From Hominenteromicrobium sp900549945 (GTDB lineage Bacteria; Bacillota; Clostridia; Oscillospirales; Acutalibacteraceae), in NCBI GenBank assembly GCA_902472305.1, contig CABRNK010000006.1:37884-101883 (forward strand): DNA of 64,000 bases, read 5' to 3'. Below, piece by piece: positions 15,640 to 24,763 of this stretch. Each line of letters begins with the position of its first letter. The stretch's first letter is position 1. The position numbers were made by a program, and so were the translations under genes. Below the pieces are notes generated by a model, which ran no database searches, was not told the origin of the DNA, and was given only the letters and a program-made list of their open reading frames with translations.

Positions 15640-15680
15640 AAAACACCCGCCGGGCATAGAATGGCTCGGAGGGTGTTTTT
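15640..15680 (+). terminator. Terminator after metK
   Basis: AAAACACCC (15640-15648) pairs with GGGTGTTTT (15671-15679), with GCCGGGC/GGCTCGG able to extend the stem inward, then a T-run. Confidence 0.75.
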
Positions 15681-15735
15681 GCGTTTCGGCCGGGCGCGCC
15701 TCCGCCGAAGCCGGCCCGATTTTTCGGAAGGTTGG

Positions 15736-16080
15736 GTGATCGAATTGGAACCGATCGTGATCGTACTGTTCTGCATGCTGGCCTGCTGTGTTGTGACGGC
15801 GGCGGTCAAGGCCGTGAGCCTGTGGCTGACAAAATCGCGCCTGCTGCAGGAGGAGGTGCCGTTTACGGTTTATGTGACGGCGAAAAATGCCGATGAGGCC
15901 GAGTACGTGGTGCGCAGCGCGATGGAGCGAATCCGCTGGCTCGATCTCAGCGGTATGTGCCGCATCGTCTGTCTGAATCCCGCGGGTGACCCGGAGATCG
16001 AGGAAATCTACAAAAAACTTATCCGGAAATACCCGTTTACCGAAATTGGGGCTTTGCAAACGCGAAAAGATGTTCTATAA
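15736..16080 (+). CDS. Small membrane protein of unknown function
   Basis: Not recognised. About 114 residues. One N-terminal hydrophobic segment (roughly IVIVLFCMLACCVVTAAV) is followed by a soluble domain with YVTAKNADEAEYVVRSAMERIRWLD and ending LIRKYPFTEIGALQTRKDVL. The start is uncertain: GTG 15736 lies too close to the GGAAGG site at 15727, and TTG 15745 is the other option. The frame opens at 15661, but that part lies in the metK terminator. The recD2 promoter overlaps its 3' end. Confidence 0.6.
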   Translation: MIELEPIVIVLFCMLACCVVTAAVKAVSLWLTKSRLLQEEVPFTVYVTAKNADEAEYVVRSAMERIRWLDLSGMCRIVCLNPAGDPEIEEIYKKLIRKYPFTEIGALQTRKDVL

Positions 16081-16081
16081 T
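16054..16081 (+). promoter_or_regulatory. Predicted promoter for recD2-comF
   Basis: TTGCAA at 16054-16059, a 16-bp spacer, TATAAT at 16076-16081. It overlaps the last codons of the preceding small membrane-protein gene. Confidence 0.65.
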
Positions 16082-16113
16082 AAAGGTATCAATTAGAAAG
16101 AGGAAGATCGCTA

Positions 16114-18345
16114 GTGCCGAACGAAAAAAAGCAGCTGCTCGAAATGGAGGGCAGCGTAGAAAATATCGTCTACCACAACGACAGCAACCAATACACCGTG
16201 ATGGAGCTGAGCAGCGGCGATGCGCTCGTCACGGTGGTCGGCACATTTCCGTACATAAGCGTCGGGGAGAAGCTGCACCTGTACGGCACGTGGACGGCGC
16301 ACGCGACCTTCGGCGAGCAGTTTAAATCCGAGGCGTTCGAGCGCTCGCGCCCGGAAACGACCTCGGCGATGCTGAAATACCTCTCGAGCGGCGCGGTGAA
16401 GGGGATCGGCGCGGCGACGGCCGGGAAAATTATCGCGGCGTTCGGTGACGATGCGATTGACGTCATTGAGAACGACCCCGAGCGCCTAGCGACGATCAAG
16501 GGCATCACGCTGAAAAAGGCGCGGGAGATTTCCGGCGAGATGCAGCGCGTCAACGGCATCCGCGACCTGATGGCGTTTCTCGGCAGCTTCGGCGTGCGTC
16601 CGGAGGACGCCGTGAAGGTGTGGAAGGCGTACGGCGCGGATTCGGTTGCCTGCATTCAGGAGGACCCATACCGGCTGTGCAGTGATAAGATCGCGGTGGA
16701 ATTCACGGTGGCGGATAAGCTCGCGGAGTCGCTCGAGTACGACAGGGCGAATGTGGAGCGCGTCAAGGCCGGCGTGCTGTATGTGCTGCGGCACAACCTT
16801 TTGAACGGCCACACCTGCCTGCCGGCCGATAAGCTCTGCACCGCCGCGGCGCAAATGCTCGGCGTATCGCTCGAGGACGCGCAGGCGGCGCTTTACGCGC
16901 TCTGCCGCGATTTTGAGGCTGTGTGCGAGAACTTCAGCGGGCGGGATTTCATCTTCCTGCCGAAGCAGCACCGCAGCGAGGTGTACAGTGCCGACCGCAT
17001 CCGCATGATGCTGAAATACCCGCCGCAGTCGATCGTCGGCATCGACCGCGAGATCGAGGAGATCGAGCGCAGCGAGGGTATCGAGTACGCGCAGCTCCAG
17101 AAGGAGGCGATCCGCGCCGCGCTCGACAAGGGGCTTTTGATTCTGACGGGCGGACCGGGCACCGGCAAGACGACGACGCTCAACGCGATCATCCGTATTT
17201 TGATGGAGCAGGGCGAGCAGGTGTTTCTTGCGGCGCCGACCGGCCGCGCGGCGAAGCGCATGTCGGAGCTGACGGGGCAGGAGGCCAAGACGATCCACCG
17301 CATGTTACAGGTGGATTGGGACGAAAACGACAATCCGGTGTTCCAGCGCAACGAGCGCAACCCGCTCGAGTGCGACGCGGTCGTGATCGACGAGCTCTCG
17401 ATGGTCGACGCCTACGTGTTCGAGAGCGTGCTGCGCGCCCTGCCGGTTGGCTGCCGGCTGATCCTCGTCGGGGACAGCGACCAGCTGCCGAGCGTCGGCG
17501 CCGGCAACGTGATCGGCGATCTGATCGCTTCCGGCATTTTTCCGACGGTGCAGCTCAGCGAGATCTTCCGGCAGTCGATGGAGAGCCTGATCGTGACGAA
17601 CGCGCACCGCATCGTGGGCGGCGAGATGCCGGTGCTCAACGTGCGCAGCAGCGACTTCTTTTTCATGCCGGCGGAGGACGCGCACGCGGTGTCCGAGCTG
17701 GTGCTTTCCCTCGCCGTCACGCGGCTGCCGAAGAGCTACGGTTATTCGCCTGTGGCGGACATTCAGGTGCTCTGCCCGGGGCGCAAGGGGGAGATCGGCA
17801 CTATCGAGCTGAATAAGCGGCTGCGCGAGCGCATCAACCCGCAGGCGAAGGATAAGCCGCAGGTTTCGGTGAACGGTGCGCTGTTCCGCGTCGGCGACAA
17901 GGTGATGCAGGTGAAGAACAACTATGACCTGCCGTGGAGCCGGCCGGACGGCACGAGCGGCGAGGGTGTTTACAACGGCGATATGGGCATCGTGACGGAC
18001 ATCGACCGCGCAGCGGGCTGCATGCGCGTGCTGGTGGACGACCGCGAGGTGCTCTATGATTTCGAGCACGCCGCGGCAGAGCTGGAGCTCGCCTATGCGG
18101 TGACGGTGCACAAGAGTCAGGGCAACGAATTTACGGCGGTTATCATGCCGGTGTTTCCGGGTGCGCCGCAGCTCAGCTACCGCAATCTGCTTTACACGGG
18201 CATCACGCGCGCGAAGAAGCTCCTGATTCTCGTCGGCCGCCGCAGTGCGGTCGCCGATATGGTGGCGAACGACCGGAAAACGCGGCGCTTCTCCGGTCTG
18301 ATGCGCTTTCTGACCGAGGAAGTGCCGGAGAAGGGGGAAGCATGA
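16114..18345 (+). CDS. recD2: ATP-dependent RecD2-type DNA helicase
   Basis: Superfamily 1B 5'-3' helicase of the RecD2 (RecD-like without RecBC) type, 743 residues. The N-terminal OB-like and helix-hairpin-helix region (GAVKGIGAATAGKIIAAFG, GITLKKAREISGE) is characteristic of RecD2. Walker A GGPGTGKTTT is at about residues 345-354, motif II is VVIDELSMVD, followed by LVGDSDQLPSVGAGNVIGD and the C-terminal AYAVTVHKSQGNEF and TGITRAKK. Start is GTG 16114 after AGAGGAAG. Its stop overlaps the start of comF (ATGA). A role in DNA repair is inferred from the family. Confidence 0.93.
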   Translation: MPNEKKQLLEMEGSVENIVYHNDSNQYTVMELSSGDALVTVVGTFPYISVGEKLHLYGTWTAHATFGEQFKSEAFERSRPETTSAMLKYLSSGAVKGIGAATAGKIIAAFGDDAIDVIENDPERLATIKGITLKKAREISGEMQRVNGIRDLMAFLGSFGVRPEDAVKVWKAYGADSVACIQEDPYRLCSDKIAVEFTVADKLAESLEYDRANVERVKAGVLYVLRHNLLNGHTCLPADKLCTAAAQMLGVSLEDAQAALYALCRDFEAVCENFSGRDFIFLPKQHRSEVYSADRIRMMLKYPPQSIVGIDREIEEIERSEGIEYAQLQKEAIRAALDKGLLILTGGPGTGKTTTLNAIIRILMEQGEQVFLAAPTGRAAKRMSELTGQEAKTIHRMLQVDWDENDNPVFQRNERNPLECDAVVIDELSMVDAYVFESVLRALPVGCRLILVGDSDQLPSVGAGNVIGDLIASGIFPTVQLSEIFRQSMESLIVTNAHRIVGGEMPVLNVRSSDFFFMPAEDAHAVSELVLSLAVTRLPKSYGYSPVADIQVLCPGRKGEIGTIELNKRLRERINPQAKDKPQVSVNGALFRVGDKVMQVKNNYDLPWSRPDGTSGEGVYNGDMGIVTDIDRAAGCMRVLVDDREVLYDFEHAAAELELAYAVTVHKSQGNEFTAVIMPVFPGAPQLSYRNLLYTGITRAKKLLILVGRRSAVADMVANDRKTRRFSGLMRFLTEEVPEKGEA

Positions 18346-19007
18346 GGCGGCTTTTAAATCGGGTGCTGGCGTTTTTCTTTCCGGCGCGCTGCCTGCTCTG
18401 TGGGCGGCCCGCGGCGGTCGATGCGGATTTCCTCTGCGCAGACTGCGCCGCGCGGCCCGTGGAGCGCGTGTACCGCTACTTTGCGCTGCGCGTGCGGCGG
18501 GAGATGTACACGCTCGAGTGCCGCGCGCCGATGCGGTACCGGGAGCCGTTCCGCTCGACGCTCTGGCGCTTCAAGTTCCGCGGGGAGACAAGCCTTGCCG
18601 TGCCGCTCGCCGGGCTGATGGCGCGCGTGCTGGCGGACGAGGCAGCGCAGTACGACTGCATCGTGCCGGTGCCCGTTTCGGCCGAGCGCCTCCGGGAACG
18701 CGGGTACGACCAGTCCAAGCTGCTCGCCGAGCGGCTTGCGGCGCAGACAGGCTTGCCCTGCCGCTGCCTGCTGCGGAAAACGCGCGACAACCGTACGCAG
18801 CACCGGCTGACGGCCAAGGAGCGCGCCGCGAATGTGCGGGGCGCGTACGCCTGCGGTGAGGCGAATGGCCTGCGCGTCCTCCTCGTAGACGACATTGTGA
18901 CGACCGGCGCCACGGCGCGCGAATGCGCCGCCGTGCTCTACCGCGCCGGCGCGGCCGAGGTTCTGTGCGTCTGCTGTGCGGTTGTCGAAGCAAATTCGAC
19001 GCAATAA
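18342..19007 (+). CDS. ComF-family phosphoribosyltransferase-like protein
   Basis: 221 residues. An N-terminal zinc-finger-like cysteine set (CLLCGR ... CADC) is followed by a type I PRTase fold with the PRPP loop VLLVDDIVTTGATAREC near the C-terminus and YDQSKLLAERLA in the middle. In competent bacteria ComFC takes part in DNA uptake; a wider nucleotide or DNA-repair role is possible in non-competent ones. Translationally coupled to recD2 by a 4-bp overlap, which supports a DNA-related task. Confidence 0.88.
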   Translation: MRRLLNRVLAFFFPARCLLCGRPAAVDADFLCADCAARPVERVYRYFALRVRREMYTLECRAPMRYREPFRSTLWRFKFRGETSLAVPLAGLMARVLADEAAQYDCIVPVPVSAERLRERGYDQSKLLAERLAAQTGLPCRCLLRKTRDNRTQHRLTAKERAANVRGAYACGEANGLRVLLVDDIVTTGATARECAAVLYRAGAAEVLCVCCAVVEANSTQ

Positions 19008-19009
19008 CC

Positions 19010-19038
19010 TTGCAAAACACGCTGTAATCCGGTACAAT
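19010..19038 (+). promoter_or_regulatory. Predicted promoter for mreB
   Basis: TTGCAA at 19010-19015, a 17-bp spacer, TACAAT at 19033-19038, directly after the comF stop codon. Confidence 0.7.
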
Positions 19039-19125
19039 AAGTGTAATAAGCTGGAAAAAGATCCTGCTTTTGCCGGGGAGACCAATGGCGGTGCGGCGAA
19101 TAAAACGAACGGAGAAGAAAAGCCG

Positions 19126-20157
19126 ATGATAGGTACAGATATTGCAATCGATTTGGGCACAGCGAATTTCAGGCTGTTTGTCGATGGGCGCGGCGTGGTG
19201 GTCAACGAGCCGAACGTTGTCGCGGTGGATACATATACCGACCGCCTTGTCGCAATCGGGCGTGAGGCGTACGAGATGCTGGGGCGCACGAGCGACCGCG
19301 TGCGCGTCATAAAGCCGATGAGCGGCGGCGTGATCTCCGATTTTTCTCTGATGGACGCGATGCTGCGCCATTATATGAAGCAGGTGAGCACGAGCCGCGT
19401 GTTCATGCCGCGCGTCGTCGTTACGGTGCCCAGCGGCATCACCGAGGTGGAAAAGCGCGCGGTCGTCGATGCGGTTGCGGCAAACGGTGTGCGGAAGATC
19501 TGCCTTTTAGAGGGACCGGCCGCCGCCGCGATCGGCGCGGGCATCGATATCACGCGCCCGCGCGGCACGATGGTTGTCACGCTGGGCGCGGGTATGAGCG
19601 ATGCAGGCGTGGTCTCGATGAACGGGCTCGCGGCTTCGCGGTCGATTCCCGTCGCCGGCGAAGCGTTCAACGAGGCGATCATCAAATATGCGCGCCGGAA
19701 GCTGGATCTTGTGATCGGCAGCCGCACGGCGGAGGCGGCGAAGCGCGCCGTGGGCTGCGCCTACCCGATGAAGCAGATCAAGACCTGCGTGCTCAAAGGG
19801 CGCGACGTGCAGTCCGGCCTGCCGGCAAAGGCGGAGATCACCTCAGATCAGCTTTTAGAGGCGGTGCTTGAGCCGGCGGCGGAGGTGGTGCGCATGATTC
19901 AGACCGCGCTGGAGGAGACGCCGCCGGAGCTGATGGCGGACGTTGCGGGCGAGGGGATTTTGCTCGCGGGCGGCGGCGCGTACCTCAGCGGTTTTGACCG
20001 GCTGCTTGCGAAAAAGACGAAGATGCGCGTGCGCGTGCTCGAGGAGCCGGAAAGCTGTGTGATCCGCGGCGCGGGCAGCGCCGTGAAGATGATCGACAAG
20101 GCTAAGTTTGACCCGAAAAACGGCAGCCGCGCGACGCCTCTGATCGCGTATTACTGA
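19126..20157 (+). CDS. mreB: MreB/Mbl-type rod-shape actin homologue
   Basis: Bacterial actin, 343 residues. It has phosphate-1 loop AIDLGTANFRLFVDG, VVTVPSGITEVEKRAVVDA, EGPAAAAIGAGIDI, phosphate-2 loop GTMVVTLGAGMSDAGVVS and the adenosine motif GILLAGGGAYLSGFDRLL. The start at ATG 19126 follows GGAGAAG; the frame opens at 18976 but that segment holds the promoter. The canonical GTANTLVY motif reads GTANFRLF here, so it may be an Mbl/MreBH-type paralogue. No mreC/mreD follows, which also suggests a paralogue. The following gap (20158-20333) holds only the argS terminator. Confidence 0.88.
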   Translation: MIGTDIAIDLGTANFRLFVDGRGVVVNEPNVVAVDTYTDRLVAIGREAYEMLGRTSDRVRVIKPMSGGVISDFSLMDAMLRHYMKQVSTSRVFMPRVVVTVPSGITEVEKRAVVDAVAANGVRKICLLEGPAAAAIGAGIDITRPRGTMVVTLGAGMSDAGVVSMNGLAASRSIPVAGEAFNEAIIKYARRKLDLVIGSRTAEAAKRAVGCAYPMKQIKTCVLKGRDVQSGLPAKAEITSDQLLEAVLEPAAEVVRMIQTALEETPPELMADVAGEGILLAGGGAYLSGFDRLLAKKTKMRVRVLEEPESCVIRGAGSAVKMIDKAKFDPKNGSRATPLIAYY

Positions 20158-20280
20158 TTGGACGGCCCGGCGGGCGGGGAACCGGCGCTGGGAAAGCGGA
20201 GCGCGCGTTTACGGCGGCCGCAGGCAGTGTGATTCGGATACGGGGCAGGCCTTGTGCCGGGCGATTATAAGAGAAAATAA

Positions 20281-20317
20281 AGCGGCGGTGCAGCCCTCTG
20301 TGGAGCGCACCGCCGCT
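20281..20317 (-). terminator. Terminator of the ddl-murI-argS operon
   Basis: 11-bp stem AGCGGCGGTGC/GCACCGCCGCT. On the minus strand it is followed by TTATTTTCTC. It lies just downstream of the argS stop and may also stop mreB transcription from the other side. Confidence 0.8.
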
Positions 20318-20333
20318 TCGGCATTTCTGAAAT

Positions 20334-22022
20334 TTACATGGAGGTCGGCACGGTGATGTTGAACATCGTCAGCACATTGCGCAGTACGGAAGCCGTCGCG
20401 CGGCAGACCGTGAGGCGCGCCTGCATCAGGCCCTCGGCCTCGCCCTTGACGCGGCAGGCGTTGTAGAACTTGTGGAACTTCGTGGCGAGCTCGATCACGT
20501 AGCGCGTGATACGCACCGGGTCGTAATCCTTGGCCGCCGCGATGATCTCATCGGTGTACTCGGCGATGTGGCGGATCAGTTCGATCTCCTCGGGCGCGGT
20601 GAGCTGCGCGAGTTCCTCGGCCGTGCAGTCGCGCGGGGTGATGCCGTCCGCCTCGAGTGCACGCAGAATACTGCAAATGCGCGCGTGCGCGTACTGGACG
20701 TAGTAGACCGGGTTCTGCGCGTCCTCTTTGACGGCGACGTCGAGGTCGAAATCGAGCAAGGAGTTGGCCTCGCGCATGTTGAAGAGAAAGCGCGCGGAAT
20801 CGACCGGAACCTCGTCGAGCAGGTCGCCGAGCTGGATCGCCTTGCCGGTGCGCTTGCTCATGCGCACGATTTCGCCGTTGCGCATCAGGCGCACGAACTG
20901 CATCAGGATGATCTCGAGCTTGTCCGCGCTCTGGCCGACCGCGTCCATCGCGCCCTTCATGCGGGCCACGTGGCCGTGGTGGTCGCTGCCCCAAATGTCG
21001 ATGAGCAGGTCGAAGCCGCGGTCGAACTTATTCTTGTGGTAGGCGATGTCCGCCGTGAAGTAAGTCGGGTTGCCGTTGGCGCGGACGAGCACCTCGTCCT
21101 TTTCGCCGCCGAATTCGGTCGCTTTGTACCAGACGGCGCCGTCCTTCTCGTAGGTCAGGCCGCGGTCGCGCAGATAATCGACGACGGCCATGACCTCGCC
21201 GCTCTTGTGCAGGTCGCTTTCGAGGAACCAGCGGTCGTAATGGACGCGGTATTTCTCCATGTCGGCCTTCATTTTCGCAATGTTGCGCGGCAGGCCGAAG
21301 CCGACGAGCGCGGCGCGGCGCTCCTCCTCGGAAACGCGCATCAGTGCGTCGCCGTTGTCCGCAGCGTATTCCTTTGCGAGGTCGAGGATATCCTCGCCGT
21401 GGTAGCTGTCCTCGGGCAGCTCGGGCGGGTTTTCCGCGAAAAGCTGCTGGTAGCGGATCGAGAGGGAGAGGCCGAATTTATCGAGCTGGTTGCCGGCGTC
21501 GTTGACGTAGAACTCGCGCCACACGTCGTAGCCTGCGGCGTCGAGCACGGCGGCGAGGCAGTCACCGAGCGCGCCGCCGCGCGCGTTGCCCATGTGCATC
21601 GGGCCGGTCGGGTTGGCGGAGACAAATTCCACCATGACGCGGCGTTTCTTGCCGAAATCGCTGCGGCCGTAATTTTTGCCGGCGGTGAGCACGTCTGTCA
21701 GCACGTCGCTGTAAAACGCCGGGCTCAAAAAGAAGTTCATAAAGCCGGGACCGGCTGTTTCGGCCTTTGTGAAGTACGTGCCGGAGAGGTCGAGGTTTTC
21801 TAGAATGGCCGCCGCGATCTTCTGCGGCGCGGTGCGGAACGCGCGGGCCGAAACCATCGCCGCATTCGTCGCAAAATCGCCGTGCGTGCGGTCTGCGGGG
21901 CGCTCCACCGAGAAGGCGGGGATCTCCGCCTGCACGAGCGTGCCGGCGGCCACGGCCTTTTCGAGGGCGCTGCGCACGGCGGTGCTGACCTGTTCTCTTG
22001 CAATACTTACCGCTTTTGACAT
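20334..22022 (-). CDS. argS: Arginyl-tRNA synthetase
   Basis: Class I aminoacyl-tRNA synthetase, 562 residues. It has the HIGH-equivalent FVSANPTGPMHMGNARGGALGD, the KMSKS-equivalent RMSKRTGKAIQLGDLLDEV, WGSDHHGHVARMKGAMDAVG, and a C-terminal DALR anticodon-binding domain ending VLTMFNITVPTSM. The start follows AAAGGAA. Last gene of the minus-strand ddl-murI-DUF1934-argS group. Confidence 0.97.
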   Translation of the reverse strand: MSKAVSIAREQVSTAVRSALEKAVAAGTLVQAEIPAFSVERPADRTHGDFATNAAMVSARAFRTAPQKIAAAILENLDLSGTYFTKAETAGPGFMNFFLSPAFYSDVLTDVLTAGKNYGRSDFGKKRRVMVEFVSANPTGPMHMGNARGGALGDCLAAVLDAAGYDVWREFYVNDAGNQLDKFGLSLSIRYQQLFAENPPELPEDSYHGEDILDLAKEYAADNGDALMRVSEEERRAALVGFGLPRNIAKMKADMEKYRVHYDRWFLESDLHKSGEVMAVVDYLRDRGLTYEKDGAVWYKATEFGGEKDEVLVRANGNPTYFTADIAYHKNKFDRGFDLLIDIWGSDHHGHVARMKGAMDAVGQSADKLEIILMQFVRLMRNGEIVRMSKRTGKAIQLGDLLDEVPVDSARFLFNMREANSLLDFDLDVAVKEDAQNPVYYVQYAHARICSILRALEADGITPRDCTAEELAQLTAPEEIELIRHIAEYTDEIIAAAKDYDPVRITRYVIELATKFHKFYNACRVKGEAEGLMQARLTVCRATASVLRNVLTMFNITVPTSM

Positions 22023-22069
22023 AGGGATGTTCCTTTCGGTTTGAATTTCGTTTTAAGGAGCGGCAGGCG

Positions 22070-22522
22070 TTACTGGATCGCCGTGCCGTCCGGCGTGCCG
22101 CCCCGCTTCTTGAGGCGGACGATGATGTCGTTTTCGGAGGAGAGGTGCGCGTCGAGATCGAGCGTATAGCGGATGCGCAGCATGCCGCCCTCCGCGGAGA
22201 GGTCGTGCTTGAGCGTCTGCGTGAAAACGCCGAGCGAAAGCAGGCCCGCGCCGGTATCGTACATGCATTTGTGGCGGCGGCCCTTTTCGAGGATGAGCCG
22301 TGTCGGCGAGCCGGGGCTCAGCATCGTCACGGTGCCGGTCGGCTCGATCTTGAGTATCTTTTTGTGCCCGGTGTAGGGGGCGTCGTTATCGTACTCCATA
22401 TAGGAGATATATTTGACGCCGTTGCGCTCGCTGTAATCGCCAAGCGTGTCCAGCTTGATCTCGCCGGTTTCCTGCTCGATCGTCTGGCGGCCGATGATCG
22501 TGATTTCGTAATTTTCCTGCAT
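22070..22522 (-). CDS. DUF1934 (YwiB-like) beta-barrel protein
   Basis: 150 residues of predominantly beta character, e.g. YEITIIGRQTIEQETGEIKLDTLGDY, KILKIEPTGTVTMLSPG and MLRIRYTLDLDAHLSSENDIIVRLKKR. The family is small, lipocalin-like and of unknown function. It often lies next to argS in Firmicutes, as here (47 bp upstream of argS). The start at ATG 22522 has an AAGGTGAAG site; the longer frame to 22588 adds an unsupported Arg-rich stretch. Confidence 0.85.
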   Translation of the reverse strand: MQENYEITIIGRQTIEQETGEIKLDTLGDYSERNGVKYISYMEYDNDAPYTGHKKILKIEPTGTVTMLSPGSPTRLILEKGRRHKCMYDTGAGLLSLGVFTQTLKHDLSAEGGMLRIRYTLDLDAHLSSENDIIVRLKKRGGTPDGTAIQ

Positions 22523-22597
22523 TTTCTTCACCTTGCCCTGCTGTGCGGCAAATTTCGTATTTTTCGTGCGGAGGCGGCGCCTCCGCACGGGGATCTC

Positions 22598-23419
22598 TCA
22601 GTATTTTTCGATGTCGATGCGCTCGACCTGCCCGTTGAGGTTCTGACCGAGCAGCAGGTCGGCGACCTGCCGGAAGCCCTCGACAAAATCGCTGACGCAG
22701 TAGCGGTATTCCGGCTCGGCATTCTCATCGTTCAAAAGGCCGTCTCTGCGCAGCGTCTCGCGGCAGCTCACGGCGGCCTCGCGCCCGGAATCGATCAGTG
22801 TGACGCCGTGCCCCATGACGCTGCGGATCGTGGCGCTGATGATCGGGTAGTGCGTGCAGCCGAGAATCAGCGTATCGACGCCGCGCTCGCGGATCGGCGC
22901 GAGGTAGCGCTGGGCCACAAGGCGGGTGATCTCCTCCTGCGGGGCGACAAAGCCGTTTTCAACGAGCGGCACGAAGAGCGGGCAGGCCTGCTCGAAAACC
23001 TCGATCGCGGGGTTCAGCGCAAGGATCTCGCGGCGATAGGAGCCCGAGGCGATCGTCGCGGCCGTGCCGATGATGCCGATGCGCCCGTTTTTCGTCTGGC
23101 TGACGGCGGCCTGCGCCGTGGGGCGCAGCACGTCGAGGTAGGGCACGGGCAGCGCGTCGCCGATGTCCCGCGCCGTCGAGCTGACGGTGCCGCAGGCAGC
23201 GAGCACCACCTTCACATCGTGCTCGACGAGAAAGCGCATATCCTGCGCGGCATAGCGCCGGATGGTCTCGCGCCCGCGCGAGCCGTAGGGCACGCGGCCG
23301 GTATCGCCGAAGTAGAGGATGCGCTCGTGTGGCAGAATGCGCATCAGTTCTTTGACGGAGGTCAGTCCGCCGAGGCCGGAGTCGAATACGCCGATAGGTC
23401 TGTTATCCATAATCACCAT
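22598..23419 (-). CDS. murI: Glutamate racemase
   Basis: Makes D-glutamate for peptidoglycan; 273 residues. It has IGVFDSGLGGLTSVKEL, YFGDTGRVPYG, the first catalytic cysteine C76 in AACGTVSS and the second, C188, in LGCTHYP. Preceded by AAGGAAAG, with ATG 23410 as an alternative start. It lies between ddl and DUF1934, so two cell-wall D-amino-acid enzymes are coexpressed. Confidence 0.96.
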   Translation of the reverse strand: MVIMDNRPIGVFDSGLGGLTSVKELMRILPHERILYFGDTGRVPYGSRGRETIRRYAAQDMRFLVEHDVKVVLAACGTVSSTARDIGDALPVPYLDVLRPTAQAAVSQTKNGRIGIIGTAATIASGSYRREILALNPAIEVFEQACPLFVPLVENGFVAPQEEITRLVAQRYLAPIRERGVDTLILGCTHYPIISATIRSVMGHGVTLIDSGREAAVSCRETLRRDGLLNDENAEPEYRYCVSDFVEGFRQVADLLLGQNLNGQVERIDIEKY

Positions 23420-23443
23420 TCTTTCCTTCGAAAATAAAGCCGC

Positions 23444-24523
23444 TTACTGTGCGCTCTTTTTCTCGCGTGCGCAGTCGATCAGCCTTTCGAGCAGCGCGCC
23501 GTAGGGCAGGCCGCAGGCGTCCCAGAGCTTCGGGTACATGCTGATCGAGGTGAAGCCCGGCAGCGTGTTGATTTCGTTCAGAATGATTTTTTTATCCTTT
23601 TCGGTCACGAAGAAATCGACGCGGGAGAGGCCGTCGCACCCGAGCAGGTTATAGGCGCGCACCGCGGTTTTGCGGATCTCCTCGGCCACTTCGGGGTCGA
23701 GGCGCGCGGGAATGTAGAGCTGCGCGACGCCGTTCTTATATTTGTCGTCGTAGTCGTAAAATTCCGCCGCAGCGCCGATTTCTCCGATGATGGAGGCCTC
23801 GCTTTTGCCGCGGTTGCCGAGGACGGCGCACTCGACCTCCTGACCGGCGATGCCCTCCTCCACGACGATTTTTACGTCGTGCTGCGCGGCAAGGCGGATC
23901 GCCTCGTCGAGCTTTTCGGGCTCCGAAACCTTTGTGATGCCGACAGAGGAGCCGGCGTTCGCGGGTTTCACAAAGACCGGGAAATTGAGGCGCGCCAGAA
24001 TCTTGTTGAGGATCTTCTCGCGGTTCGCCGCGTAGCGGTCGGCATAGAACCAGAGGTAGTGCGCCTGCTCGATGTTGGCGCTCGCGAGCAGCGAGTGGGA
24101 GACGGCCTTATCCATGCAGATAGCGGACGCGAGGGTGCCGCAGCCGACGTAAGGGATACCGCACAGCTCGAAAAGGCCCTGAATCGTGCCGTCCTCGCCG
24201 TTCTTGCCGTGCAGGACGGGGAAGATCACATCGAGCTTGCGGAAGGCGCAGGCGCCGCCCTTTTCGAGGACGACAAGCCCCGCCGTGCCGCGGTCCGGCG
24301 AAAGGAAGGCCGTGCGGTTTTCGGGGTGATTCACCCACGTGTCGTTTTCAATCGAATCGACGTCGCCGGTATAGAGCAGCCAGCGGCCGTCCTTTGTGAT
24401 GCCGAGCGTCACGATGTCAAATTTTTCCGTATCGAGGTTGCGGAGAATGGAGGAGGAGGACATCAGCGAAATCTCATATTCCGAGGATGCACCGCCAAAA
24501 ATCACACAAACCGTTTTTTTCAC
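23444..24523 (-). CDS. ddl: D-alanine--D-alanine ligase
   Basis: ATP-grasp ligase joining two D-alanines for peptidoglycan, 359 residues. It starts KKTVCVIFGGASSEYEISLMS and has FPVLHGKNGEDGTIQGLFEL, VFVKPANAGSSVGITKV and the metal-binding end IILNEINTLPGFTSISMYPKL. The tyrosine in the GKNGEDG-to-SYG region could not be assigned to the VanA or Ddl type by eye. Start GTG 24523 is chosen because AAGGA lies 12 bp upstream and the family N-terminus begins there; GTG 24532 is the alternative. The frame extends far upstream but crosses the promoter. Confidence 0.94.
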   Translation of the reverse strand: MKKTVCVIFGGASSEYEISLMSSSSILRNLDTEKFDIVTLGITKDGRWLLYTGDVDSIENDTWVNHPENRTAFLSPDRGTAGLVVLEKGGACAFRKLDVIFPVLHGKNGEDGTIQGLFELCGIPYVGCGTLASAICMDKAVSHSLLASANIEQAHYLWFYADRYAANREKILNKILARLNFPVFVKPANAGSSVGITKVSEPEKLDEAIRLAAQHDVKIVVEEGIAGQEVECAVLGNRGKSEASIIGEIGAAAEFYDYDDKYKNGVAQLYIPARLDPEVAEEIRKTAVRAYNLLGCDGLSRVDFFVTEKDKKIILNEINTLPGFTSISMYPKLWDACGLPYGALLERLIDCAREKKSAQ

Positions 24524-24634
24524 AGTAATCACCGTTCCTTGTTGAATTTTTGTCAGGAATTGGTTCCGCCCGTGCGGCGGGAAAAAGTAAAACGGCCGAA
24601 AGCCGCTCCAAATCGATGTAGGCTGTATCGATTT

Positions 24635-24663
24635 AGTATAGCATATTCGTATGCGTTTTTCAA
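24635..24663 (-). promoter_or_regulatory. Predicted promoter of ddl-murI-DUF1934-argS
   Basis: On the minus strand: TTGAAA (24663-24658), a 17-bp spacer, TATACT (24640-24635) with an extended TGC. The leader is about 105 nt. Confidence 0.75.
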
Positions 24664-24763
24664 GCGCTGATGCACGCTTTGCGCCGCATAAACGGCAAAG
24701 CGCGGGAAAAACTAATCGGGACCGCAGAACCTGCGGCAAATATGGAAACTGGAAAGGATTGCG

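Noticed and set aside
20158..20333. Small RNA or gene between mreB and argS
   Set aside because: GC-rich sequence without start signals; the only clear element is the argS terminator.
22023..22069. T-box leader upstream of argS
   Set aside because: Only 47 bp separate argS from the preceding gene; no T-box sequence.
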